Of a DNA stretch of 64,000 nucleotides, positions 32,952-44,454 are shown one piece after another. The stretch is from Parastagonospora avenae f. sp. tritici 18332-5 (lineage: Eukaryota; Ascomycota; Dothideomycetes; Pleosporales; Phaeosphaeriaceae). The stretch covers positions 310,001 to 374,000 of the forward strand of contig JAFJTR010000024.1 in NCBI GenBank assembly GCA_022559985.1, given 5' to 3'. The position numbers were made by a program, and so were the translations under genes. Below the pieces are notes generated by a model. It was not told the origin of the DNA and searched no databases. It saw only the letters and a list, made by a program, of their open reading frames with translations. Position 1 is the first letter of the stretch; each line of letters starts with the position of its first letter.

Positions 32952-34316
32952 TTACCAGCTGCCAACGCTGACCGACTTCAACGACATTGAAGCGTCATCT
33001 TTCACTAAGCTGGATGCGCTGTCCCGGCTCACTCTAATGTGGGAGTCGTGATGGCTGGCTTCAACATCATCATCTCGCACCTTTTCCGTCTCCACGCTGC
33101 TCTTCTTCGTTCCTGAGCTTTCATATGGCTGTAATGTCGCAACATGACCTGGAAGTTGGCCGGCATTAGATGAGTTGCGGGAGGAGCCGCCGATGATAGT
33201 GCGCTTGAGCGATGAGCCCCACGACATGAGACGCTCTTGTCGGCTAAAGAATTGCCGGACAGCAGGCATGCTTGAGGCCGTCACTCCAGCAAACATCTCG
33301 ACCTGCGACCAGAGGAGAACATAGCCCACCTTCCAGGTGACGTCTGATAAGTCGCTTTGAATCTTGATGCGGTAGTAGAGCGTAACGACGGAGGCGACAG
33401 CGGCCCTATCAAAGTCAGTGATTGCGTTCAGCTTGGGGACGACTAACGCACATGAGACCAGTCGCAAAGACGAGCGAGATTCCAATTTTCCTTGATGCGC
33501 TCAAGTGAAGAGCCCAAACTGCCGGCATTGGAAGGAAGAACAAATACCAATCGAACACCATGCCAATGACGCCTGTCGGTATCGCAAAATCGGCAAATTT
33601 CAGGTAGTGCCACGAGACAACAGTCTCGAGAAGGGAATCACCTCCCCATGGGCTATTAAGCACAAAGGCAGTGACAGTAACTGAGACGTAGAAGAGGCCG
33701 AAGACGACGGCGCCGAGCCAAACACAGATGCGGATGTATCGGCGCATGTTGAAGAGCAGATAGTACTGAATCAACAATGACATCTTGATAAGCCCAAGTG
33801 CAGGGGTTGCCATGATCACAGTCACATAGCTTTGCTGCCGATAATTAGCCTAGGAAGAGATACATGGTTGTCAACACCGTACTTGTAGAGCGGGACTGCT
33901 GATCAGTCGATCCAGGTGGATCTCATACTGGTGTTTCCCACATCCACCATACAAAGTTCCCCGAGTCACAACGACCAAATGCACTATGGCGCATGCAAAG
34001 CCTACCGAGATTGTAACTAGAAAGCAGTCAGTTTGACGAAGATGTCTTTGGCACAGCACGACCTACCATCATCCCATTGCCATCGTTTAACGATAAAGAT
34101 CCTCGTCCACATCCGAAGCAAGAAACATATCGATGCTACAGCAAAGAAAAAGTACGACAAGCCCAAGATGAGGTCGACATTCGTCACCGGGTTCATGAAG
34201 TTAGGGACGACACCTGGAGGAGGGACCTCGGCTGGAATCTGTGCAAGCATCTCAGGCGGGATCGCCTTTAGAGCAGAAATGTTTGGAATCGTAAGGCCCA
34301 TCTTGTGTTTGAACAA
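32952..34316 (-). CDS. Pth11-like integral membrane protein (fungal rhodopsin domain)
   Basis: Four exons on the minus strand (34316-34067, 34016-33883, 33834-33452, 33405-32952) give 406 aa in phase. About seven helices run from LILGLSYFFFAVASICFLLRMWTR to the last one in VGYVLLWSQVEMFAGVTASS. The sequence contains the family WDD motif after the first helix (VKRWQWDD), GLIKMSLLIQYYLLF and FDWYLFFLPMPAVWALHLS. The cytoplasmic tail is Ser-rich. Two possible starts lie five codons apart (MFKHK then MGLTIP); the upstream one is given. It belongs to the same broad family as the genes at 26 and 57 kb but is clearly divergent from them, so recent local duplication is unlikely. Confidence 0.85.
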
Positions 34317-35449
34317 GTCAAAGGAAGGAGGTGATAGGTTTGAGATGCTGGGTCAATGCTGACTATATGGCCAAATGCATGGTCAACTGATGCACATCTC
34401 CAACGACCGTGAACCGAATGACAGGTAAAATGGCCCGCTTCTACGGTGACCAAAACTACGGATTTCCTATTTCCGGAAGACCTATTCCGGTGCTGGAAAT
34501 GATGTTCGACACGGTTCCCGCTTCGTCGGTGAGCAACACGGATCCTTCCACTCGTGAACACCACTATGCTCAAACGCAAGAGAATGGTCTTCGCCAATCC
34601 GATCATATTTCATGATTTTCTCAAGGCGCCCAGCGGGATGAACAACGGTTTGAGGGGTTGAGGAGAACGCCACAACACTTAGGCCCCCTTAGCGCACCTC
34701 ATCATTGGCTTCTTACTTTCCGACGCTACTTTGGATCTGACGCCATCCGAATTGACACTGGCAACGAGCGATACGCTATATCACTCTGAGAATCTGCCCA
34801 CGTATCAGAAGTGACGGCTTGACTTCCCCTACTATCTTCGATGCTCGGACACCGAGAAGTCTGATCATGGCTAACTCCAGTATACCAACGACATGGACGC
34901 TCCCGTCCCGACAGGGCGCTTGCCGTCACAGAAACCGCGTCGTGCTTGTCATCTTGCTCTTGATTGGCTGGCAGCTCCAGACATTGCCTCTTAAAAACCT
35001 CGATGCTGGAATCGAAACACCTTGACTAAGAAGCCAATCTCACGGCAATAGGCTACCCCACAGGCTAGCATATTTGGCTTCTCTCGGTCTCCGAAGCCTT
35101 TGCATCTGCACCAGCTCAACGGCCTGTCAGAAGAGCGTCATTATACAGATCGAACATAGCCCGAGGCACACTTGATCGAGATACATGACAAAGAAGGTTT
35201 CGTCTTGTCAAGTCACAAGCAACAAGTCTTCAGAAACGGCTAGGATCCTCAGAGACGGCAAGACACCCTTGGTGCATGCTGGTACGTCGATCATGATGAT
35301 GGCCACAATACTTTCCTTGATAGTGAACTACTCCGCTCCACCCTCTAATACACATCATTGAACATATAATACTCGGTAGCTGCATCAGTTGCGCGCAGAG
35401 GCCAACCCTACATGTTGAAGCCAGCCTGAACAGATTTGGCATCTACATC
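34317..35449. other. intergenic spacer between divergent genes
   Basis: About 1.1 kb flanked by divergent genes. It contains short palindromic strings (CCGGAAGACCTATTCCGG at about 34471-34488) but no gene. Confidence 0.45.
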
Positions 35450-37214
35450 ATGGCCGACACCAATTACAGCTCGCCTATCATGGCGTACATGGCGTCGACA
35501 ACTTTGTGTGCAATGCACGCACCGACCTTGCACTTGCAGGCTTCGACCGATAAAGTTGTTGCAATAGCACCTTTCCTGCTGCCATCAATCCAGAGCCTCA
35601 GCCATATCAACCTCTTCTCAGGTTGGACATGGCATTGGGCGTACGTTGTATACGCATTTTTGTGGTGGCAGACAACGTACATGTTGCACACCTTTTGGTG
35701 GAAGGCGCCGGTATGTTCTCGTGTCGTATCGTTAACATCGACTTTGAGAATTGACATAACCTAGACTGGTGTCATCATCGCTGCACACCCGACTGTTCTT
35801 GGCCGCTACCTCACAGCAATTCAGATGATCTTTGACTCAGAAACGCTTCTGCAGCGCGCGTATGATTCGGTATGGACTTGAAACATGCGTAGGTATCGAA
35901 ACTAACATGATTCAGTCCGACGGCCAGCCTTTCGCAATTCCCATGACAGATCGCTGGATTGTGTACGTGAGCGACCGCGCTCAACTGAAGACACTCGAAT
36001 CAGAACCTCAAAGAGTCCTCTCCATGGAACAAGCACTTCACGAGCTTGCATTCACTGGACCAATTCTTGGACGCTTGCAAGTCAAGCCAGAGCACAAGGG
36101 CCCCAAATCTGAGGGATTCCGCGTCATGATTGGCGTGTTGAAGAACAAGCTGCGCTCCAACATCCCGGCCATGAGCGCTTCATTCCGCAAGTCTATCGAA
36201 GACGCATTCGCTAAGGAAGTCGAGGAGAGCAAGAAAACTGACAAAGGCTGGAGCGAGATTCTAATGATGCCCAGTCTACTCCGAGTCTTCACGCGCGTCA
36301 ATCTCCTCGCCTTCCTCGGCGAAGAACAAGCCGGCGAAATCAAAGTCTACGACGACATCATGTCTTTCTTCTGGAGCTGCGCAAAAGCCTTCCCAATTGT
36401 GAACCTGATGCCGCAGTTTACTATGCCCCTTATTAGTCCCATCGCAATGGGCTTCGGTATCACGCGGGGTGTCGTCTACAACCTCATCCTCCGCCTGACC
36501 GGAAAGTCAGTCCACGGCACCGCCACCGACAAAATGCACATAACGCACTGGGTCGCCGAAATGACCAGACTCCACGACATCGCCGCCATCGCCCGCATCA
36601 CCCTCGGCCTGCTCTTCGCCTCCGCATTCCAGGTCCCCATGATCGCGCAGTTTGTCATATACCGCCTGTGCACACATCCCGAATACACCGCCCAACTGCG
36701 CGCAGAAGCAGAGTCCTTCGACGACGCGGCGTTTGCTGCGAAGAACGAGGACATGCCGTATCTCGATAGCTTCATCAAGGAGACTTCGCGCCTCAGTCCG
36801 GGCCCGATACTTAGTGCTCCCCGCGCTGTCATGCACGACTACACCATGTCCTCGGGCGCACACGTGCCTAAGGGGAATTGGCTCGCGATACCACAGATTG
36901 CACTCATGCGCGACGAAGGAATCTGGACCGGTGGTGCGGCATTCGATGGATTCCGCTTCGTGTCAAACACCGGGGATGCGAGCGAGAGCCGCTGGACGCA
37001 TCCGTCATACGAGTACCCGTTCTGGGGATCGATTCGCCACGCGTGCCCCGCGCGGTTCTACGTGAGTGTTGTTATGAAGATGATCTTGAGTCATCTGTTG
37101 AAGGAATATGAGTTTAAGCTGAAGGATGTGGGGGCTCGGCCGTGTTTGACGTTTGGGAAGGTGAGGTTGCCGAGCCCGTTTATGGTGTTGTTGGTCAGGA
37201 AACGGACCGCTTGA
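35450..37214 (+). CDS. cytochrome P450 with atypical heme loop and I-helix
   Basis: Three exons (35450-35710, 35765-35869, 35916-37214) give 554 aa in phase. Fold landmarks are present: an N-terminal hydrophobic region, the K-helix pair KETSR (ExxR), an FDGFRF PERF-like segment and a Cys499 heme loop. The loop reads FWGSIRHACPARF: relative to the usual F-x-x-G-x-x-x-C-x-G, position -7 is Trp, -4 is Ile and +2 is Ala. The I-helix reads LLFASAFQVPMIAQ, where relatives have an acid/His-Thr-Thr motif. By general look it is nearest ent-kaurene-oxidase-like fungal P450s. The frame is otherwise intact, so it may be a non-canonical P450 or one losing function. It is followed by an FAD oxidase on the same strand, 554 nt downstream. 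Confidence 0.85.
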
Positions 37215-37768
37215 ATCCGTTGGAATTAGGAGTTAGATACCCAGTAGTTTTGCAGTTGTTCAAATGTGGTTGATTGGTGTTGGTGTTGCTGTACTACATA
37301 CATTCGTCCGGCGCCTGCCGGATATAAAATGTGATTATGTCATCTGGTGTGTGTTCCTTCGTAACCTCATCGCGGGGCGTACGAACCGTCAAACAACATT
37401 TTTCTGTACCTTTCATGTCAGTTAGAGACTCCACATGCGCGGAGCGTGTCGGTTTATTCCGAGATCTGTATGGCGCGGCGTAGGGTCTTCCTGCCTGAAG
37501 ATATAAAGCTCGCTGCGCCGCTGCCACTTCTCCGACTTCACGCACCTCCCCAGGTAAACACTCACGACACCGAGGACGCATACAACTTTGCGATCACTAG
37601 CACTGCTTCCTACGTCCACTCTACAAGTCATCTCTCTAGCTCTTCGAGAGTATTTGTTGCTCTTTGTTTTTTGAGTCTGGGTCCGCGTCGCTCCTGCCTT
37701 GCTTGCTTACCTGGGCGCCCACTACGTAGCTGCGCCACGCATCTGAAACATCACACAACGCGCGCACG
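37215..37768. other. intergenic spacer
   Basis: No gene or repeat recognised; it should hold the FAD-oxidase promoter. Confidence 0.5.
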
Positions 37769-39427
37769 ATGGCTCTCAACTTAGTCCCAACGTCAATCGG
37801 CGTCCTTCTATTTACCTCTTTTGTCCTATTATATCGTCTTCGCGCTCACTCATCGCAAACACAGCGAGATGCGGAATCCAAGAAACACAGCCAGCGGGAC
37901 TTGGAAGCGAGCTTCACTGAGGAGGCGCGTCGCATGCGGAAGAGGCTGACAGAGACACTGCCAGAAAGCGTCATCTCGCCAGAAAATGCCGCGTCGTTTA
38001 AAGAGTCGTTGAATGCGTACTGGGACCAAAAAGCGTGCGAGGTTGCGCCGGCGTGTGTGGTGAGACCGCGCAACGCACAGGAGCTGTCGCTGGCTGTGAA
38101 AGTCCTGAAGAAAGAGTATGATGAACGAGGGAGAGCAACACGCAGCTCAGACCCCAATAAAGATGGCTTATTTGCCGTTCGAAGTGGCGGACACTCTCCA
38201 GTCGCTGGAGCATCAAGCGTCAGGGGCGGAGCGCTCATTGACCTCGGTCTTTTCAACCAAGTCAGGCCGTCAGCTGACAAGAAGAGCGTGGTCATTGGCG
38301 CTGGTTGCAAGTGGATCCATGTCTACAAATCCCTTGAAAAGGAGGGACTTGCTGTGACCGGAGGACGAAACTCGGCAGTCGGTGTTGGTGGGCTGACGTT
38401 GGGCGGAGGGCTTTCGTTCTTCTCGCCGCGCTATGGCATGGTGTGCTCCAACATCGTCGAGTATGAAGTTGTTCTTGCCGGCGGGTCCATTGTGACGGCG
38501 TCTGAGACGTCGAATGCGGATCTCTGGCGCGCGCTTAAAGGCGGAGCAAATAATTTCGGCATCGTGACGAGCTTCACGGCCAAGGCATTTCCATCGGCGA
38601 ATATCTGGAGCGGCTTCTTGTATATCCCACCCTTCGAGGCTCCAAGGGTGCTGTTGTCTTTCCACGAGTTCGTCAACCGTGTGATCACCACCGACGAGGG
38701 AAAGGTATACGATGAATATGCCGCGGGCCCGATCGTATGCTTCACCTACCTGCAGCAACTTGGCGTCCAAGCCATTGCAGTCGCCTTAACGCACACCAAG
38801 ACTCCTGAGCCTGGCAAGAAATGGCCAGCGTGTTGGCAGAATTCAAGCTTCTCCAAGCTGTGGCGATTCTGGAGCACCTGTAGCGTCAAGAGCTTGACAG
38901 CTGCCACGGACGAGATGAGCGTCCTGAACCCGCCTGGACGGCGACAGGAATTCGCAACGACGACCATCAAGAACGACAGGGATACCATCGACGCCGCGCA
39001 CCAGGCTTACCGCGATGCGGTAGCAAAGATCCGAAAGCACAACATTAGGGAAATGTCATGGACCCTCGTCCTGCAGCCGCTGCTTCCTGACTGGGCCCGC
39101 AAGGGCGATCCCAACGTGCTGGGTCTTGACATATGCACAGACGAACCCTTAATCAACGTGAGCTTCACCGTGAACTGGGCGTTGTCGAAGGATGACGAAA
39201 CGGCACAGGACATCACTCGCACGGCGATCGAGCAGATTGACGCTTTTGCCGCAGAGCATGGTACCGGCCATCGTTATCGCTATATCAATTACTGCGCACG
39301 CTGGCAGAGTCCCTTCACTGGCTACGGAGCGGATAACCTGGATTTCATGAGGGAGGTAGGTCAGCGGTACGATCCCGAGGGCCTGTTCGAGAAAGGCTGC
39401 ATGGGCGGCTTCAAGCTTGGGCGGTGA
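37769..39427 (+). CDS. BBE-type FAD-linked oxidoreductase
   Basis: Intronless, 552 aa. Residues 5-25 are a hydrophobic signal or anchor. The FAD_binding_4 domain contains ACVVRPRNAQE, the FAD-attaching His in VRSGGHSPVAG, and GGRNSAVGVGGLTLGGGLSFF, where the second covalent Cys of bicovalent enzymes is not evident, suggesting attachment by His alone. The C-terminal BBE segment is NYCARWQSPFTGYGADNLDFMREVGQRYDPEGLF (given in two overlapping family motifs, NYCARW and YDPEGLF). Such enzymes oxidise alcohols, sugars or alkaloid-like substrates; in fungi they often act in secondary metabolism. The pairing with the upstream P450 is suggestive only. Confidence 0.88.
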   Translation: MALNLVPTSIGVLLFTSFVLLYRLRAHSSQTQRDAESKKHSQRDLEASFTEEARRMRKRLTETLPESVISPENAASFKESLNAYWDQKACEVAPACVVRPRNAQELSLAVKVLKKEYDERGRATRSSDPNKDGLFAVRSGGHSPVAGASSVRGGALIDLGLFNQVRPSADKKSVVIGAGCKWIHVYKSLEKEGLAVTGGRNSAVGVGGLTLGGGLSFFSPRYGMVCSNIVEYEVVLAGGSIVTASETSNADLWRALKGGANNFGIVTSFTAKAFPSANIWSGFLYIPPFEAPRVLLSFHEFVNRVITTDEGKVYDEYAAGPIVCFTYLQQLGVQAIAVALTHTKTPEPGKKWPACWQNSSFSKLWRFWSTCSVKSLTAATDEMSVLNPPGRRQEFATTTIKNDRDTIDAAHQAYRDAVAKIRKHNIREMSWTLVLQPLLPDWARKGDPNVLGLDICTDEPLINVSFTVNWALSKDDETAQDITRTAIEQIDAFAAEHGTGHRYRYINYCARWQSPFTGYGADNLDFMREVGQRYDPEGLFEKGCMGGFKLGR

Positions 39428-40843
39428 TAGTGGCCGGTAGCTCGATCCGAAGCGCGCCATTGCTCTGCAGCCAGGCGCCACGGTTGCAATTCTCTATCTC
39501 GACGTTGCATGATCACCCAACAGTTTTCCTCTGGCTCCTGGTTGTGCCGTCAGGGAGATGCAACAGCGCTTCGGGAGGGCTTCCAACAAAGACATGCCCG
39601 TTTCGACCTCGGCCATCGACAAAGAGACAGAGCTGAGGCTTGCAGGAATATTGGTGATTGCAGCAGGGCGGAAGTGTATTCAGGGAACTGCCTCATCAGG
39701 ACAAGCAAAGTGTCAAGGCGTGCCACATGTGACAAGCTCCAGCTGGCGTCTTGCGGTGTCAAGGCGCTAGCCTTGTCGCGTGCCGGCACTACCACAAGAA
39801 AATATCTCTCGCAGGCTTCGGTTTTGGTGTTCCAGAAGACATGAGTGGGGTCGCCATGGGAGAATGGTTGGGTCGCGCATTGATTACCCCGAGGGTGGTG
39901 CCCCACCTCGGTGATGAAGACTCGAGATAAGAAGGAAGACAAGGAGCGCCGCCGCATCAGCATGTTGTCGGGTGAGGAGACTCCAGGTACCGCGCACCGC
40001 TGCTAGCCGCGCAACTGGAAAGCAATTCACTCTCCAGACCAGTAGTCGCGTGTTCCGACCGTGTTTGCCAGCAGCAAACGCCTTGCGACCATTGCGACGG
40101 TGTTGCGCCCCAGAGCGACGGATTGTACCAGTTCCTCCACTAAGGCCACCACCACCAATGGGCGGGCGGGGATATCTTGCCAAGACGCGCTCCGGTCTTG
40201 GTACTCGAACGCTCGCAACCTTGATGCCGCGATGTTCGCTCGGGATTAGCATGTCGCGTTATCAACATAGTGTCGCACTTTGCCCAGTGCAGCGCTCTGG
40301 ACTGTTCCCAAAAGGGCAGGAGCGACAGAGAGCGTTGGTGGCGTCAAATGAGGTTGGTTTGCGCTCATCGGCCAAGCCCAGAGCCAAGCTTTCTTGTATC
40401 GCCCCCGGCCTCCGCTTGCGTCCTGCTTGCTTCTCCTTGGTTAGCGACTTGTCGAGGCTTGTCTGCAACATCGAATCTCGGCGCGATGGCGCGCTTTAGG
40501 AGAGGCCCGCTGGAAGAATTGGGGAATTGAGCCGCTGTGGCGATGGCTGCTCTGGTGATTCCGTGTCGTGCTCCTGCGATGAATGGGCGATTATCTGTAC
40601 CTGTTACGAGCTCCTTCCTCTTTTGTTTGCCGCGGTCCCGGCGTGTGGTAGAAGCACCGCACACGAGCACTCACTGGCGTGCTACCGCACCACGCTTGTC
40701 AGGCCCCCGCCTTCAATTACTCTGGTATTAATATTAACGCACCCTCGTCCTCTCTTTGTCACGCCACGAGCTTTCTTTCCCTCGTCGCTCCCCACTGCAC
40801 AACTCACCTGTCAGTGTCTAGCTAACGCAGCTCTGCATCCATC
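39428..40843. other. intergenic spacer
   Basis: About 1.4 kb, fairly GC-rich, with dense short ORFs on both strands that look like frame shadows. No domain recognised. Confidence 0.4.
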
Positions 40844-42856
40844 ATGCCTGTAGGAGACAGTGACGAACTCGTAAGTCGGCCCATCTTGAAAAACTTCTTT
40901 CACATATGCTGACATCCTTCAGCGCGTGACGGGCCTTGACCCAGCGCTCATTGACCGTTCAGGCGACCCTGGGCGCACAAAGCCAGAGTTCCACGAGACT
41001 GGCGCTCCAGCCTACCAATTCTCTGAGGGCAAGGCTGGCCTACAGGACACCTATGTCAGCGACTCTGACAGCACTGCTGATTTCCCCACCGACGAGGAGC
41101 TCAAGACGCTCCGTCGTGTCCCTGCCTCGATCCCATGGAGAATCTACACCATTGCCTTCGTCGAACTCGTTGAGCGCATGTCCTACTATGGAACCGTTGC
41201 TGTCTACTCCAACTTCATCTCCAAGGCAAGGCCAACACCTACCGGTGCTGCGCTGAACCCCGACGACGCTGAGGCCGTCCCCGGTGCCCTCGGTATGGGC
41301 AAGCAGGTTGCTTTCTCGCTCACCACCTTCAATGCTTTCTGGGTCTATGTCTGCCCCCTCTTCGGAGCCTGGATTGCCGACACCTACCTCGGTCGCTTCA
41401 AAACTATCCTGTACTCGGTCATTGTTGCTGAAATCGGTCATCTCATCCTCGTTGCCTCCTCTGCCCCCAAGGTCCTCGACAAGCCCGACACGGCCCTCGG
41501 TGTCTTCGTTCTCGGTATCTTGGTTATGGGTCTTGGAACTGGTACTTTCAAGCCCAACATTTCGCCCCTTATTGCCGAGCAGGTTCCCCAGGAGAAGATG
41601 CGTGTCGAGGTTGTCAAGGGCGAGCGTATTATCGTCGACCCGGCGGTCACCATGACCCGTATCTACAACTACTTCTACCTCTTCATCAACATTGGTGCCC
41701 TTGTTGGTCAGATTTCCATGGTTTACGCTGAACGTTACGTTGGTTTCTGGCTCGCCTACCTGATCCCAACTGTCATGTTTCTCGTCGCCCTGCCCGTCCT
41801 CATCTACTGCAAGAAGTTCTACATTCTCGCACCACCAAGCGGAAACGTCATCGGACCTGCGTTCAAGCTTCTGTTCAAGGCTCTTGGCCGTGGCTTCAGC
41901 ATCAACCCTCTCAAGACATGGCGCAGCTGGAACGACGGTCAGATGTGGCAGGCCGTCAAGCCCTCCACTCTCGGTGCCAGCGCGCCCAAGTGGTATAACT
42001 TTGATGACGCATGGGTTGATGAGGTCCGCCGTGGTTTCGCTGCCTGCTCCGTCTTCTTCTGGGTCCCCATCTTCTGGCTGGCGTACCGTCAAATGGACTC
42101 CAATCTGACCAACATGTGCGCGACCATGAAGCTCGGCGGTGTGCCCAACGATATTCTCTCCAACTTGGACCCCATTGCCATCATCATCATTGTGCCCATC
42201 ATGGACACTCTCGTCTACCCCTTCCTCCGCCGCAAGAACATCCGCTTCACCCCCATCAAGAAGATCGCCGCTGGTTTCTTCATTGGATCCTTCTCCATGG
42301 TTTGGGCTTCCGTCCTACAGTACTACGTGTAAGTGCTTCAAATCTTGATGCATGACGACATCAACTGATAATTTCCAGATACAAGTCATCTGGCTTCTAC
42401 GAGACTGGAGACCCAGACTACAAGTCTCCCATTTCCGTTTGGGCCGTCACTGGTGTCTACGTCCTCATCGCCATCTCTGAGATCTTCGCGTCCGTCACCA
42501 CCCTTGAGTATGCTTTCACCAAGGCGCCCAAAAACATGCGTTCGCTCGTCCAGTCCGTTCAATTGTTCACCACTGCTTTCTCCGCCGCCCTGGCTCAGGC
42601 TTTCACTCCCTTGACTGCCGATCCCCATCTCGTCTGGAACTACGGTGCCGTCGCCATCATCTCCTTCTGCACTGGTATCCTCTTTTGGTTCACCTACCGC
42701 GGCATGGACAGGCAGGAAGATCAGCTTAACATGCTTCCCACCGGTCATCTTGGCAACTCCCGCCAGGCCGAGGACGTCGAGAGGCGTACTAGCTTGGCTG
42801 CAGAGCGCCGCGCAAGCGCCGTGCCAGTCGACGAGAAGCGCGCTGAGCTTCACTAG
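40844..42856 (+). CDS. PTR2: PTR2-type proton-coupled oligopeptide transporter
   Basis: Three exons (40844-40870, 40923-42328, 42379-42856) give 636 aa; joins keep phase. It has about twelve transmembrane helices of the POT/MFS fold. Signatures include VELVERMSYYG at the end of helix 1, GAWIADTYLGRFKTI, the PTR2 motif GTGTFKPNISPL and YYFYLFINIGAL-like YNYFYLFINIGAL. Helix 1's ERMSYYG corresponds to the ExxER-type proton-coupling region. The C-tail is hydrophilic. It imports di- and tripeptides at the plasma membrane. The first exon codes only nine residues (MPVGDSDEL), with a strong GTAAGT donor, as is frequent in fungal PTR2 genes. Confidence 0.95.
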
Positions 42857-43574
42857 ATTATCTGATACTTTTTTAGATATGAAAACAGCTGTACGCTGCA
42901 AATTCTGTATACGGGGCTATGATACCATATGAAGGCCTTTATTCGGCCTGGGGATGCGCCCCGAGATAGTAGTAATCAATACTCAAACTTTACAAATCCT
43001 CTTCACTTTTGCAACGTCATCTTCGATGGTAATTGCGACATTTCATCATGAGAGTAGCTTGTTTGTTGGCTGATTATAGTACTGTGCACTCCCCGGCTGT
43101 CGAGTGGTGCCTATGTTGTTTCGCGCCCCACTGCACCCCACCTTCTGCGCTAGCTCGACAACTACACTTAACTACATCTACCCTTTGTAGCACTGACATC
43201 GCTAGTCGAAATAATTCACTCCTGCCATCCGTATTGCTTCTCATCTTTTGCGAGCACGTCTTTACCCTTATTTTGTCGCTAAAATGGCAGATTCGTATTC
43301 TTCGTGTCACTGCGGCCGCTTACACGCAATTCGGTTTTCTTATTCACACCCTATTTCGGACAGCCCTTTCACCTCACATAAGCTATTTGATACATCTTAG
43401 CACTGGAAAGTGAAATAATTGTACCAAGGTTTGCGATGACGTTTTCGGCGTTCTCATGGCCTACGCTCTCTTTCTATCCTTACACTTTCTCCCTCCTTCA
43501 CCCATGCTCTTGTGATTCACTGCACCTCACACCTCGCATATCGAGCTCTTGTACTTTGATTCAAGCGCAGCAAT
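42857..43574. other. intergenic spacer
   Basis: C/T-rich 5' flank of the following gene; no other feature recognised. Confidence 0.45.
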
Positions 43575-44454
43575 ATGGCAAACAAGGACGCAAGCGCAGA
43601 AAATCAGACGAAGAAGCCACTAGCGAAAGAATTGGCATCATGGAGTCTCGCGCAAGTACTCATCTTTACGCTGTTCGGCGCGTTTGCTGCTACGTTCCTA
43701 TCTTCGTACCTACTAATCCAAGCCACCCAAAATTCAAACGCCAACGCATTTGACTTTTCCAAAGTGGAGATAATGTCCTTCGACCCGTTGACCGTGCACA
43801 TCACAGACTTCGCCTCCAAAGCTGAAAGAGAGCATCTGCTAAACCTCGGGTCCGCCACTCGCCCATCTCACAATCGAAACCACAAACTAACACCTTCCCA
43901 CAGGACCCTCCTCCTCAGCACCTCCGTCATCCGTGACGCAGATGGCAAATCCATTCTCTCAGAAGGCCGCACCTCCTCCGCCGCCTTCCTCCCCTCCACC
44001 GACCCCATCGTGTCCCGCATCGCCACGCGCGCCGCCATGTTCCAAGGCTTCCTGACTCCCGCAGACATCGAGGTGCAAATCACCTCCTACACCGCTGACG
44101 CGCCCGCGCAACCGCGTGTCCACGTTCTTCGCCATCCTCAAATCCAGCTGCAGTGACTGCGGCACCGAGTTTCCGTTTTTCAACACGAGCGCGCGCGGGG
44201 TGTGGGATACGCAGTGGTGCGGGATTCTCGACTGTGAGAAGGATATGCTGACGAGCAGGAATGTCGAGGGGAGTGCGGTCTTTTGGGCGAATTTGGAGGC
44301 CGGGCTGATGGGGAGGAGGGATATGTTGCATGCGGGATTGCCAGCGGTGGGCGGGGAGAAGGTTGGGTTGAATGTTTGGAGGGATGTCGAATTGGAGGGA
44401 TGTCGAATTGGAGGGATGTCGAATTGGAGGAGGTGGAAGGGAGAGTTGTGCTGA
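43575..44454 (+). pseudogene. broken prolyl-4-hydroxylase-like 2OG/Fe(II) oxygenase
   Basis: The 5' part encodes a type II membrane anchor (LIFTLFGAFAATFLSSYLLI) and the start of the fungal P4H-like domain: VEIMSFDPLTVHITDF, then a 54-nt intron (43850-43903), then SVIRDADGKSILSEGRTSS and IEVQITSYT. The 3' part, in another frame, encodes NRVSTFFAILKSSC ... GSAVFWANL ... DMLHAGLP ... KVGLNVW, the second half of the same domain with the distal iron ligand His. Only about 16 nt (around 44094-44109) lie where relatives carry the segment with the proximal His-x-Asp ligands. So an internal deletion removes these ligands and shifts the frame, stopping at 44154-44156. The protein cannot bind iron normally. 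Confidence 0.82.
44381..44428 (+). repeat. three perfect tandem 16-bp repeats
   Basis: GGGATGTCGAATTGGA occurs three times head to tail at the 3' end of the broken oxygenase. A 16-bp unit changes the reading frame with each copy, altering the C-terminus. Confidence 0.95.

Noticed and set aside
22900..39427. Secondary-metabolite gene cluster
   Set aside because: There are two P450s and an FAD oxidase but no backbone synthase, regulator or transporter between them, and large gene-free spacers.
41040..42092. 350-codon open frame on the minus strand
   Set aside because: Antisense to the well-supported PTR2 transporter; a GC-rich third-position shadow.
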